Shown in pieces: positions 37,622 to 46,004 of a stretch of DNA of 64,000 bases (position 1 is the first letter of the stretch; every line of letters starts with the position of its first letter). This stretch comes from Clostridium sp. Marseille-P2415 (GTDB taxonomy: Bacteria; Bacillota; Clostridia; Lachnospirales; Lachnospiraceae): NCBI RefSeq assembly GCF_900155545.1, contig NZ_LT732525.1, forward strand, positions 792,911 through 856,910, written 5' to 3'. Below the pieces are notes generated by a model. That model was given only the letters and a program-made list of their open reading frames with translations, was not told the origin of the DNA and made no database searches. Made by a program: the position numbers and the translations under genes.

Positions 37622-38041
37622 TTATTTTTTATCTTTCGGTCTCTTAGCACCGTACTTGGAACGAGCCTGTTTTCTGTTAGCTACGCCCGCAGTATCCAGG
37701 GTACCTCTAACAATGTGGTATCTGGTACCTGGTAAGTCTTTTACTCTGCCGCCGCGGATTAAAACAACGCTATGCTCCTGAAGGTTATGACCCTCACCCG
37801 GGATGTAACTTGTTACTTCGATACCGTTAGAAAGACGAACTCTGGCGATCTTTCTAAGAGCTGAGTTAGGCTTCTTAGGTGTAGCAGTCTTAACTGCCGT
37901 ACAAACGCCTCTCTTCTGTGGAGCAGAAATATCAGTCGCCTTCTTCTGTAAAGAGTTGTAACCCTTCTGCAGAGCCGGTGCTGTGGATTTCTTTGCGCTT
38001 GTCTGTCTTCCCTTTCTTACTAACTGGTTAAATGTTGGCAT
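37622..38041 (-). CDS. rpsL: 30S ribosomal protein S12 (uS12)
   Basis: uS12 sits at the decoding centre. The 139-aa product starts at the ATG at 38039-38041 ([20 protein letters not shown]), with AGGAGG 8 nt upstream; a GTG in that site would give three extra residues. The streptomycin-determining lysines in [11 protein letters not shown] and [12 protein letters not shown] are unaltered, so a drug-sensitive form is predicted. Confidence 0.98.
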   Translation of the reverse strand: MPTFNQLVRKGRQTSAKKSTAPALQKGYNSLQKKATDISAPQKRGVCTAVKTATPKKPNSALRKIARVRLSNGIEVTSYIPGEGHNLQEHSVVLIRGGRVKDLPGTRYHIVRGTLDTAGVANRKQARSKYGAKRPKDKK

Positions 38042-38132
38042 TCCATTCACCTCCTGTGATATTGTCTGTGGTTGCTGTTATCATCAGCTTAATTTACGCA
38101 CAAAAACATGACGTGTTTATGCACGCCTAATC

Positions 38133-38161
38133 ATTATATACATATTGTATTTTTCTGTCAA
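38133..38161 (-). promoter_or_regulatory. Consensus promoter of the str operon
   Basis: On the minus strand TTGACA (38156-38161) and TATAAT (38133-38138) both match the sigma-A consensus exactly with a 17-nt spacer. The leader to rpsL is about 85 nt. Confidence 0.92.
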
Positions 38162-38211
38162 GGATTTTTTTTGTTATGACCGATGCCGGCTTGAATCAGG
38201 CAATCCTTATG

Positions 38212-38257
38212 AAAAAACGGAGGGGGAATTTTAATGATACATTCCCGCTCCGTTTTT
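38212..38257 (-). terminator. Rho-independent terminator of the glycan-utilisation operon
   Basis: AAAAACGGAGCGGGAAT pairs with ATTCCCCCTCCGTTTTT on the minus strand with one mismatch, followed by the T-run. It lies about 20 nt after the binding-protein stop codon. Confidence 0.9.
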
Positions 38258-38277
38258 CCGGCTTTACGTTTCCATAT

Positions 38278-39537
38278 TTACTTAATTTCCTTGAGTGTAT
38301 CCGAGATCATTCCATCCATTTCTTTTACATACTGGTCCACAGTGAGCTTCCCTGCCAGAACCTCGATAAGCTTATCTCTTAAATCATTCTGGACTGCTCC
38401 GGTAAACTCCTGGTGCCCCCACTCTGATCCGGGCTGGGAATCCGTAGCGGCCAGTTCCTTTGAAAAGATATCAAAAAATTCTTTTCCGTACTCATAATCC
38501 AGACTCTCGTTTCCCTTTACCTGGGATAAGTAACTGTTCTCTTTGCAGTACCAGGCATTATTTTCTGCTTTTGAAATCCATTCTATAAATTCCGCAGCCT
38601 CTTTTTCCACGCCTGTATTCTGAAATGCAGCCAGATACTTGCCGCCCGGTACGGAAGAACGTCTGACTTCCTTTGGAAGGTAAGTCACTCCCCATTCAAA
38701 GTCTGTAATCTGGTCCTTGTAGTTGGCGATCATCCAGCTTCCCGATAAATGCATGGCCACCTGACCGGTCCGGAACAAATTGTTGGGATTTTCGGAGCCA
38801 AGCCAAACAGAGGCCGGAATGATTTCTTCGTCATGAAGCTCTTTAAAGAAGCTTACCGCACGTCTGGTTTCCTCCGTATCGAAATTAGACGCATTTAAAT
38901 TTGCGTTTAACAAGCTGCCGCCTGCCTCATAAAGCAGTGTGGTAAAACGCTGAGGGGACTTGTCATATACAAGGCCATATTTGCAGCCGCTCTTCTCCAT
39001 AACTGTTTTCATGGCAGCCTTCCATTCATCCCACGTCCAGACTTCATCCTCTGACTGGGGAACCGGCACACCGGCCTTCTCAAAAGCCGTCTTGTTATAA
39101 ATCAGTCCATTTGCAGTCACATCCATGGGGGCTGCCAGGACCTTGCCGTCAAAAACAAACTTAAGCCCTTCGCCAAAGCTGTTTACAAATGCGTTCTTAT
39201 CAGATACATACTGGCCTAAATCCACCAGCTGGTTCTGAAACGGCCCTAAATTGGTAAGCCTGGCCAGCGCCGGAGCTTCTTTACCGTTCAGCATATTTTT
39301 AATTTTACTCTCTAAATCCGCATAGGGAACCTCGATCAGTTCAATTTTGATATTTGGATGCTCTGTCATATATTGATCTGCCAGCTTAAGAAAGGATTCC
39401 CCCTCTTTCCCATCACTAAACCATACTACATCCAGAGTTTTCACTTCACTGTCTGCCTTTTTCCCCCCGCCGGAGCAGCCAGTGAGCGAGCCAAATGCCA
39501 ATGCCCCTGCCAACACCAATGATACCGCTTTCCTCAT
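38278..39537 (-). CDS. Sugar ABC transporter substrate-binding lipoprotein (CUT1 type)
   Basis: This is the extracellular binding subunit of a carbohydrate importer. The 419-aa product starts at the ATG at 39535-39537 (AAGGAGAGG upstream) and has a lipoprotein signal with lipobox LTGC (Cys21). The family-1 binding-protein fold is indicated by VVWFSDGKEGESFLKLADQY and IYNKTAFEKAGVPVPQSEDE. It is the last gene of the operon that contains both permeases. The ATPase is absent, as is common for CUT1 systems that share an MsmX-type ATPase. Oligosaccharides from rhamnogalacturonan or a related acidic glycan are the suggested cargo, inferred from the GH105-like neighbour. Confidence 0.9.
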   Translation of the reverse strand: MRKAVSLVLAGALAFGSLTGCSGGGKKADSEVKTLDVVWFSDGKEGESFLKLADQYMTEHPNIKIELIEVPYADLESKIKNMLNGKEAPALARLTNLGPFQNQLVDLGQYVSDKNAFVNSFGEGLKFVFDGKVLAAPMDVTANGLIYNKTAFEKAGVPVPQSEDEVWTWDEWKAAMKTVMEKSGCKYGLVYDKSPQRFTTLLYEAGGSLLNANLNASNFDTEETRRAVSFFKELHDEEIIPASVWLGSENPNNLFRTGQVAMHLSGSWMIANYKDQITDFEWGVTYLPKEVRRSSVPGGKYLAAFQNTGVEKEAAEFIEWISKAENNAWYCKENSYLSQVKGNESLDYEYGKEFFDIFSKELAATDSQPGSEWGHQEFTGAVQNDLRDKLIEVLAGKLTVDQYVKEMDGMISDTLKEIK

Positions 39538-39616
39538 AAATAACCTCTCCTTTTTCATTTGATACCTTATTTTATCAGTTGCCCTGTATAAAAAACCGCA
39601 CATTTAAGACAGGAAA

Positions 39617-40534
39617 TCATTCATTATTGCTCTTTTGGAACTGGGCATATTTTTTCGGCGTGATCCCTGTCAGTTTTTTAAAAACTGCGATGAAATGACT
39701 GTCGCTGTTATAGGAGAGCCTCAAAGCCACATCCGTTACAGAATGACCTTCTTTTAAAAGTGCTTTTGCTGCGATGATCTTCTGATTTGCCACATACTGC
39801 ATAAGCGTAAAGCCCGTTTCCTTTTTAAAATAATGGCTCAGATAATAACGGTTCATATAAAATCTCCGGGATATCTCATCAAGATCCAGCCGTTCCTCCG
39901 CATGGGCCGCTATGTATTTTTTCAGCTGCTCGATCCTTTCCCGGTATAAAATGGGATCCTTGAATTCCTGTCTCCTCCGCTCTTCCTCCCAGCCCACGAA
40001 ATGTTTGTTTTTTTCTTCTTCTATAAAAAACTGATACATCTCATTAACCGCTGTTATCAGTTCTAAAATAGACAGTTTAACCCTTACGGAAGACTCCTTA
40101 CGGTTCTCAGAGTTCATATTCCGTTCAATTTTCCCAAACAGCTTCTCCACCTTTTCAAGCTTTTCTCCCGCAAGATGAAGCCTGTGGATAAATGGATCCG
40201 GCCGCTCTTCAAAGAACATAGCGAAATCATAATGAAACGCTTCCGCCATCTGTGTAAGAAGCTCCGGTTCAAACATCAGGACATAGCGGTTATGGTTTTT
40301 TCCCTCGGGACCGCTGGTCCTGTGATATTCCTTATTGTTGATGAAAAACAAATCCCCGGCTTTTACGTGGTACGTGCGGTTTCCTATTTCCATTAACGCT
40401 CCATCCGTAAGGAACAAAATGATTTCATACTGGTTGTGAAAATGGAACCCCTGCATCGCCCAGTTCTCGGAACTTCCATGAAAATAGTACAGTGAATCGA
40501 ATTCTTCAAAAAAAACCCTTTCTTTCATTTCCAC
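39617..40534 (-). CDS. AraC family transcriptional regulator
   Basis: This 305-aa protein has an N-terminal cupin-like sugar-binding domain (HFHNQYEIILFLTDGALMEI, VKAGDLFFINNKEYH). A C-terminal double helix-turn-helix follows (LDEISRRFYMNRYYLSHYFK and VTDVALRLSYNSDSHFIAVF, then the TPKKYAQFQK end). It probably activates this operon in response to the imported sugar. The GTG at 40532-40534 is 7 nt after AAAGG; an ATG two codons later (40528) and a TTG two codons earlier are alternatives. It lies 12 nt after the GH105-like gene. Confidence 0.88.
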   Translation of the reverse strand: MEMKERVFFEEFDSLYYFHGSSENWAMQGFHFHNQYEIILFLTDGALMEIGNRTYHVKAGDLFFINNKEYHRTSGPEGKNHNRYVLMFEPELLTQMAEAFHYDFAMFFEERPDPFIHRLHLAGEKLEKVEKLFGKIERNMNSENRKESSVRVKLSILELITAVNEMYQFFIEEEKNKHFVGWEEERRRQEFKDPILYRERIEQLKKYIAAHAEERLDLDEISRRFYMNRYYLSHYFKKETGFTLMQYVANQKIIAAKALLKEGHSVTDVALRLSYNSDSHFIAVFKKLTGITPKKYAQFQKSNNE

Positions 40535-40546
40535 AACCAAACCTTT

Positions 40547-41626
40547 CTAATGCCAATAGGGAAGCAGGGCCTCCTGCAGTACCAAAATCATAAGTGCCTG
40601 TCCATAGGTCATGGGACAGCATGGGATCGTCTTATAAAAATCCCCGTCCATTCCAATGGGTGTTCCATAGGATACGTTTAATACAGTTCCGTCTTCTCCG
40701 ATATAATCCATCAGACTTCCCATGGCTTTCCTGATAAACTCCCAGAACTCTTCTTTATTTAAGATTCCCAGCCTCACGCCTTTCATGATCCCATAAAGGA
40801 ATGCAGCACTTGCAGACAATTCTATATAGGAAGAACTGTCGTTAAGGATGGTATGCCATAGTCCGCTTTCCGGATCCGCATATTGTTTGAGTGCTTTCAC
40901 CTGGTTCTCATATACATTGAGGAAATAACGTTTCAGGCCTTCATCTAGAGGAATTTCCTCCAAAAGTTCCATAACGACAATGGTATACCAGCAATTCCCT
41001 CTTCCCCATAATATCCCGCCGTAATTATCATTCCGTTTAAAATTAAAGCCATGATAGAAAAGCCCTTCCTCTTTATTTAAAAGGTATTTGATATGGCTTA
41101 AAATCTGATAATTGGCTTCATCCAGATAATCCTGCCGGTTTAACAGCTTACCGGCTCTTGCGAGAAACAAAACAGCCATGAACAATGTATCAATGAGAAT
41201 TTCATCATCATTGGGATCTCCGGTTATCATATGCTGAAAACAGCCGTCTCCGGTGCGTATCAGCTTCTTATCCTTCATGATCCAGTCCGCCCATTCCTGA
41301 ATGAAGGTCCGGTATTCCTCTTTTCCTGTTTTCTCATAAAGATGCGTAAGGGTCAGCATGGGAGATGTGGTGTTCACATTCCGTTCCGGAATCCCTTCCC
41401 CGATCCGCTTATCATACCAGCCGGTCAGAAAATCCAGGATTTCTTCCTTCCCGCTGACTTCATAATATTTATAAAGCCCGAAGATTCCCACGCCCTGAGG
41501 CCATTCCCAGCAGTTAATGTCAATGAGGCTGATGGGATACTTTTCCTTCATCCCATTGTTTTTCAGTGTCATCATCTTCCTGGACACAAGGTTCAGTTTT
41601 TCGTCAATCACCTTTTTTTCAATCAC
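40547..41626 (-). CDS. Glycoside hydrolase family 88/105 (unsaturated glucuronyl/rhamnogalacturonyl hydrolase-like)
   Basis: This 359-aa alpha/alpha-barrel protein without a signal peptide is expected to act in the cytoplasm on short oligosaccharides with an unsaturated uronic acid end, produced by polysaccharide lyases. Recognisable segments are DINCWEWPQGVGIFGLYKYY, MITGDPNDDEILIDTLFMAV (candidate catalytic Asp) and YGGILWGRGNCWYTIVVMEL, typical of YteR/YesR-like GH105. It starts at a GTG directly after the stop of the 840-aa gene (1-nt gap), so the two are coupled. Family 88 and 105 cannot be separated by eye. Confidence 0.85.
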   Translation of the reverse strand: MIEKKVIDEKLNLVSRKMMTLKNNGMKEKYPISLIDINCWEWPQGVGIFGLYKYYEVSGKEEILDFLTGWYDKRIGEGIPERNVNTTSPMLTLTHLYEKTGKEEYRTFIQEWADWIMKDKKLIRTGDGCFQHMITGDPNDDEILIDTLFMAVLFLARAGKLLNRQDYLDEANYQILSHIKYLLNKEEGLFYHGFNFKRNDNYGGILWGRGNCWYTIVVMELLEEIPLDEGLKRYFLNVYENQVKALKQYADPESGLWHTILNDSSSYIELSASAAFLYGIMKGVRLGILNKEEFWEFIRKAMGSLMDYIGEDGTVLNVSYGTPIGMDGDFYKTIPCCPMTYGQALMILVLQEALLPYWH

Positions 41627-41627
41627 C

Positions 41628-44150
41628 TTATTTCTTCTCCCTTAATAATATTTTTCCTTTTACACCTAACGGATAATCATAAACGGCTTTTCCATTTACC
41701 CTTAAGAGAAATTCTTTATCAACGAGATATTTGTCTCCTCTGTCATCAACTACCGCAGCAGCCTCTCCATTCAAGGTGATTTCTATTTTCTTAAAGGCTT
41801 CGAAAACTCCGTCAAGGGTTCCGTATTCTTCCAGGCTTCCGACTCTAACCACCCATACATTATCTCTTCCCATGCTTATGAACTCCCGGAACCGGTTCGG
41901 TCCCTCTTCCTGCATGGTCAGGCCGTTTAAAGCCTTTACTGCCAGATATGCTCCATCTTTTTCCAGTACCAGCACGCCGTTTTCTCCCTTGTAGCGGGAA
42001 AACGCACTGATCGGAATATAGGCATGAGTATAATCGATCCGTTCTCCTTCTTCCATATGGTATCTTAAAATCCCCGTATCCCGGTACTGGACTCCCAAAG
42101 GCAGCACTCCGTTGCCAGCCCAGAAATTAGGCCTGCCGCTGCCATAAGGGAAGGATTCTCCCGGATGGTTTATGAAAGCCTGGGCCATTTCATCAATGGC
42201 CGCCTGCATGATATGCTCCTGATACCCTTTTTGGAAGGGCTTAAAGCCGACTGCTGTCGATAAAAGCGCATGGCTGTTTTTATATAGATACAGGTTCACA
42301 TGGCCTTCAAACCCCTGGGTATTCTGAAATATCATTTCCTGGTTTTTTTTCAGCATCGCATAGTCCCTGTATTCTTCCGGGGCCTCATAATCTCCCAATA
42401 TCAAAGAAATATAGCCGATGCAGGCCCTGTTTAAATATCCTGCATTGTATGCAACATACAGCAAAGACGTGGTCCCGGCGTTATAATTGCCTTTCATTTC
42501 TTTCTCATAGGTCCGGCCGAAGCTGGTCATGACAGCTCCTTTATGGGCATTTACGGCGAGGGAATAAAAAATCATATCCAGAGCCTTCCCGGCCTTTTCG
42601 TGAAGAAGACTTCCCTTGTCCGTCAGATTATACAGGGTGCCGATTCCCAGAACATCCACCGGAATGTAAGCGTTGGAATTCCATTCCGTAATGAATTCCC
42701 GGAAAAATTCATCAAACCACTGATGGAGCAGCTCTTCTCCCCGTTCCTTTACCTGTGTCCCGGTTTTCCCGCTGTTGGTGAAAACACGGTCCGGCAGATA
42801 ACTGCCTGCCAGATATTGGCAGCAATGAAACAGGAGCGCATGGTTCTCACTGAAAAACCACATGACATCATCCCCTGGCTCATCAATCCAATACCGGTAA
42901 TTCAGCATGGCTTCTTCCAGGGCTTCCTTAAGCTGATCCGATATCCGGTCTCTATAGGTACGGTAAATATAAATCATGATGATAAAATGAAAGTCCGAGC
43001 AGTCTTTTCTGCTTCTCACCCCCTCCAGTTCTGAAAGAATGATGCGCTCTGCTCTCTGGTATTCCCTTTCTGCCTGGAACAACGCAGCGGCCTTATAGGT
43101 ATTTTCCGGTGCAAGCCGGATGACGGTTTCCAGGGCACGGCGTTTCCGGGCCTTAAGTTCTTCCTCACGGCAGGCCAGGAATTCCTTCTGCACAAGCTGA
43201 TTTCCGATTTTTCGCTTCACATGAATTCCCATATAGGATAGGGAAGCCGTAAAGTAATAATATCCGGGCGGCATCTCGTCCGTTTCAAACAATTCAAGTC
43301 CCTTTTGTCCAGGCTCCATGCAGTAATGCTTTGTCGTGACCATTTTCCAGGCTTCCTGCATTTTCTCAATAAATTCCCCCGGTGTTACGGTAACATCGAG
43401 ACCGAGAGGGACTTCAAACGGATTATTGAGATTCATTTTGACCGGTTCGCTTATGTATGCTTCCTTATCAAAACTCATTCCATGAAGCATCTGCTCCATC
43501 TTTTTTAAAACAGTCTCATCCACCTCATCACCTGCGGGAAGCAACTGTCTTAAAGCCGTATGGCCCAGCCGCTTCATGCGGAAATAATAATCCGTATCCC
43601 TTTCTGCCAGATCGTCAAGACAGACTATTACCTTATTTTGCCCCTGCATAAGCGGTACGGATACCACGGTTTTCTTCACCAGATTTCTGGTGAATGGCGT
43701 GAAATCCGTAATGAGCTGATCATTGACCCACAGCGTAAGTCCTCCGCAGGTCTCCAGCTCAAAGTCCACCCTTCCTTCTTCCTGTGCCCATAATTCCACA
43801 TAACCATACTGCCGCAGATAAGTTGGCTGATAATAAAATCCGGAAGCATCCACTCCGGTATTGCCAAACGGAAAATAAAGCTTCACAGGTTTTGTCTGCC
43901 CAAATACGGTAACAGAGTCCCCATTTTTCATCCCGCCAAGGTCCATGCAGAGAGGAATTTCTTCCCTTCTTTTCGATACAAACTCCTTTCTGCAGGGATT
44001 TTCATGTATGGCAAACCCCTTTTTCAGCCATTCATTCACCCGTCCGCTCAAGGTTGATCTCGTAAACTGCTGGATTTGTGTATATACTTCAGTTATTAAG
44101 AAACGGTTTACAAATCCTTCCGCAAACAGCGGATATTCCAGATATTTCAT
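41628..44150 (-). CDS. Large cytoplasmic protein of the glycan operon, function unrecognised (840 aa)
   Basis: I do not recognise the family. There is no signal peptide, so it should act inside the cell. Residues about 60-210 look like a beta-sandwich with a galactose-binding-like pattern (YGYVELWAQEEGRVDFELET, LWVNDQLITDFTPFTRNL). The central 300-650 region is helical with repeated Trp/Tyr/His-rich loops, suggesting an alpha/alpha-toroid (DEPGDDVMWFFSENHALLFH, FGRTYEKEMKGNYNAGTTSL, ESFPYGSGRPNFWAGNGVLP). The last 150 residues are beta-rich. This order resembles polysaccharide lyases and toroidal hydrolases, but no active site can be named. Its position between the permeases and a GH105-like gene suggests oligosaccharide breakdown. 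Start ATG 44148-44150; a TTG at 44168 is possible. Confidence 0.75.
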   Translation of the reverse strand: MKYLEYPLFAEGFVNRFLITEVYTQIQQFTRSTLSGRVNEWLKKGFAIHENPCRKEFVSKRREEIPLCMDLGGMKNGDSVTVFGQTKPVKLYFPFGNTGVDASGFYYQPTYLRQYGYVELWAQEEGRVDFELETCGGLTLWVNDQLITDFTPFTRNLVKKTVVSVPLMQGQNKVIVCLDDLAERDTDYYFRMKRLGHTALRQLLPAGDEVDETVLKKMEQMLHGMSFDKEAYISEPVKMNLNNPFEVPLGLDVTVTPGEFIEKMQEAWKMVTTKHYCMEPGQKGLELFETDEMPPGYYYFTASLSYMGIHVKRKIGNQLVQKEFLACREEELKARKRRALETVIRLAPENTYKAAALFQAEREYQRAERIILSELEGVRSRKDCSDFHFIIMIYIYRTYRDRISDQLKEALEEAMLNYRYWIDEPGDDVMWFFSENHALLFHCCQYLAGSYLPDRVFTNSGKTGTQVKERGEELLHQWFDEFFREFITEWNSNAYIPVDVLGIGTLYNLTDKGSLLHEKAGKALDMIFYSLAVNAHKGAVMTSFGRTYEKEMKGNYNAGTTSLLYVAYNAGYLNRACIGYISLILGDYEAPEEYRDYAMLKKNQEMIFQNTQGFEGHVNLYLYKNSHALLSTAVGFKPFQKGYQEHIMQAAIDEMAQAFINHPGESFPYGSGRPNFWAGNGVLPLGVQYRDTGILRYHMEEGERIDYTHAYIPISAFSRYKGENGVLVLEKDGAYLAVKALNGLTMQEEGPNRFREFISMGRDNVWVVRVGSLEEYGTLDGVFEAFKKIEITLNGEAAAVVDDRGDKYLVDKEFLLRVNGKAVYDYPLGVKGKILLREKK

Positions 44151-44168
44151 GTCTTCCCATCCTCTCAA

Positions 44169-45002
44169 TTATTCTTTCACCCCGCCGGCCGTCATGCCGC
44201 CGATGATATATTTCTGCAATGTGATAAATACAACAATAACCGGAATCATGGAAACAACCGACATGGCAAGCAGACTGTTCCAATCCACCGAATATTCACC
44301 GGAATAGTTTGCCAGAGCCAGCTGAATAGTGTATCGCTCCCTGCTGTTGATAACCAGCTTCGGCCACAGATAATCATTCCATCTCCACATAAAGGAAAAA
44401 ATACAGAGCACGGAAATGACCGGTTTCACAAGGGGAAGCATGACCCGCATCAGGATGTTTGATTCAGAAGCTCCGTCGATCCTGGCCGCCTCCATATAGG
44501 CATCCGGAATACCCATATAATACTGCCTTACGAGAAATACCGCTGTCGGTGACGCCACTGCCGGAATGATCAACCCCCACAGGCTGTTGTACAGGTTGAC
44601 AGCTACAATGACCTTGAAAATCGGAATCATAATGACCTCCAGCGGTACCATTAAGGTGGCAAGCACAATGCCAAAGAGGATCTTCTCCCCTTTGAAATGA
44701 TATTTTGCAAAGGCATAACCGGACATAACATTTACCACAATGGTCAAAAATGTGGCGATCAGACTGGTAAACACGGTATTGAAGAAATAAATTCCGAAAT
44801 AACCTTCCTCCAGCGCTCTCTGATAATTGTCAAGGGAAGGCTTCTTGCCAAACAGGCTCGGGGGCCAGGAAAAGAGTTCCGCCGCGCTTTTAAAGGAAGA
44901 ACCGATCACCCAGATAACAGGCATCAGAAACAGAAAGGTAAGAAACAATAAAAGAACCCACCGGATTCCCGACATAAAACCTCTTTTCATTTTAGTCTGC
45001 AT
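44169..45002 (-). CDS. Carbohydrate ABC transporter permease (MalG/UgpE type)
   Basis: This 277-aa protein has six transmembrane segments and the ATPase-contacting EAA motif EAARIDGASESNILMRVMLP (about 188-207). It forms the import channel with the permease encoded upstream, whose 3' end it overlaps by 11 nt. The ending IIGGMTAGGVKE is typical of CUT1 MalG-type permeases. Confidence 0.93.
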   Translation of the reverse strand: MQTKMKRGFMSGIRWVLLLFLTFLFLMPVIWVIGSSFKSAAELFSWPPSLFGKKPSLDNYQRALEEGYFGIYFFNTVFTSLIATFLTIVVNVMSGYAFAKYHFKGEKILFGIVLATLMVPLEVIMIPIFKVIVAVNLYNSLWGLIIPAVASPTAVFLVRQYYMGIPDAYMEAARIDGASESNILMRVMLPLVKPVISVLCIFSFMWRWNDYLWPKLVINSRERYTIQLALANYSGEYSVDWNSLLAMSVVSMIPVIVVFITLQKYIIGGMTAGGVKE

Positions 45003-45867
45003 CCTGTTCTCCTCCCTTGTTAGCCTGAAACTGTACCGCAGTGAACAGTGCCAATATCATAAACAATATCATGGTCATGGAACTGGCATACCCCATCTGA
45101 TTCTTCTCAAAGCCTGTCTCCTGTATGGTCTGAACCATAAACTTCGTGGCTCCTGCCGGCCCGCCCTGGGTCAGGGCATATACCAGGGGGTATGTTTTTA
45201 TGACGGTAACGGTGGAAAGAACAATGACTAACAGGCTGGTAGGCTTTAACAGCGGAAGGGTGATATAACAGAACTGATGCCAGGCCCCCGCGCCATCAAT
45301 CCGCGCAGCCTCATAATAGGTTTCGGAAATCGACTTGATGCCTGAAACGAACATGACCATATAATATCCGGCCATACTCCAGGCTGTAATAAAAATCACA
45401 ACCCCCATTGCATGGTCCGGATCGGTCAGCCACTTCACCGGGATCTTACCAATGGCAGTCAACAGGTAATTGATGACCCCGAAATCCTCTCCCAACAAAA
45501 ATCTCCAGGTTAACCCCACAATGATGCTGGAAATCATGGTCGGCCAGTAAAACACCGCCCGGAAAAAATCACTTCCTTTGATATCTCCGGTTAAAAGTAC
45601 CGCCAGCCCCAATGCCGATGCGTAAATCGCGGGAACCGTAACCGCAGTAAAAAACACGGTCCGTAAAAACGCTTCCCAAAATCCTCTGTCAGACAGAAGC
45701 TTTGCATAATTTTGGATTCCGACAAATTTCTGCGGATTCACTCCATCCCATTTTGTCAAAGAAATCCACATTCCATTTATGGCCGGAAAGAACAAAAACA
45801 ACCCGAATATGACCAGGGTGGGCGCCAGCATAAGGTATGGAAATACTTTCTGCTCAAAACTTCTCAT
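44992..45867 (-). CDS. Carbohydrate ABC transporter permease (MalF/UgpA type)
   Basis: This is the first gene of the glycan operon. The 291-aa protein has six transmembrane segments, the N-terminal YLMLAPTLVIFGLFLFFPAI and the EAA loop EAARIDGAGAWHQFCYITLP. A strong AGAGGAGGT site precedes the ATG. Together with the MalG-like subunit, the lipoprotein at 38278 and an ATPase encoded elsewhere it would import an oligosaccharide. Confidence 0.93.
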   Translation of the reverse strand: MRSFEQKVFPYLMLAPTLVIFGLFLFFPAINGMWISLTKWDGVNPQKFVGIQNYAKLLSDRGFWEAFLRTVFFTAVTVPAIYASALGLAVLLTGDIKGSDFFRAVFYWPTMISSIIVGLTWRFLLGEDFGVINYLLTAIGKIPVKWLTDPDHAMGVVIFITAWSMAGYYMVMFVSGIKSISETYYEAARIDGAGAWHQFCYITLPLLKPTSLLVIVLSTVTVIKTYPLVYALTQGGPAGATKFMVQTIQETGFEKNQMGYASSMTMILFMILALFTAVQFQANKGGEQDAD

Positions 45868-45891
45868 TTACTCTACCTCCTCTTTTTTAAA

Positions 45892-45897
45892 ATTATA
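45892..45897 (-). promoter_or_regulatory. Extended -10 promoter of the glycan operon
   Basis: TGCTATAAT on the minus strand gives a consensus extended -10 box 25 nt upstream of the first permease gene. The -35 region is T-rich without a clear hexamer, consistent with activator dependence. No clear CcpA site is visible. Confidence 0.55.
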
Positions 45898-45956
45898 GCA
45901 TAGAAAAATAAAGAAAAACCTTGTTTTATTATGCAAATATCACAAAATATTGCCAT

Positions 45957-45992
45957 AAAAAAAGCCCCTGGCAGTCTAATCCTGCCAGGGGC
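45957..45992 (-). terminator. Rho-independent terminator of rpoBC
   Basis: A perfect 11-bp GC-rich stem (GCCCCTGGCAG, 45964-45974 with 45982-45992) is followed on the minus strand by seven T. It lies 12 nt after the rpoC stop and separates it from the glycan operon. Confidence 0.95.
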
Positions 45993-46004
45993 CTTTCCAT
46001 TCCT

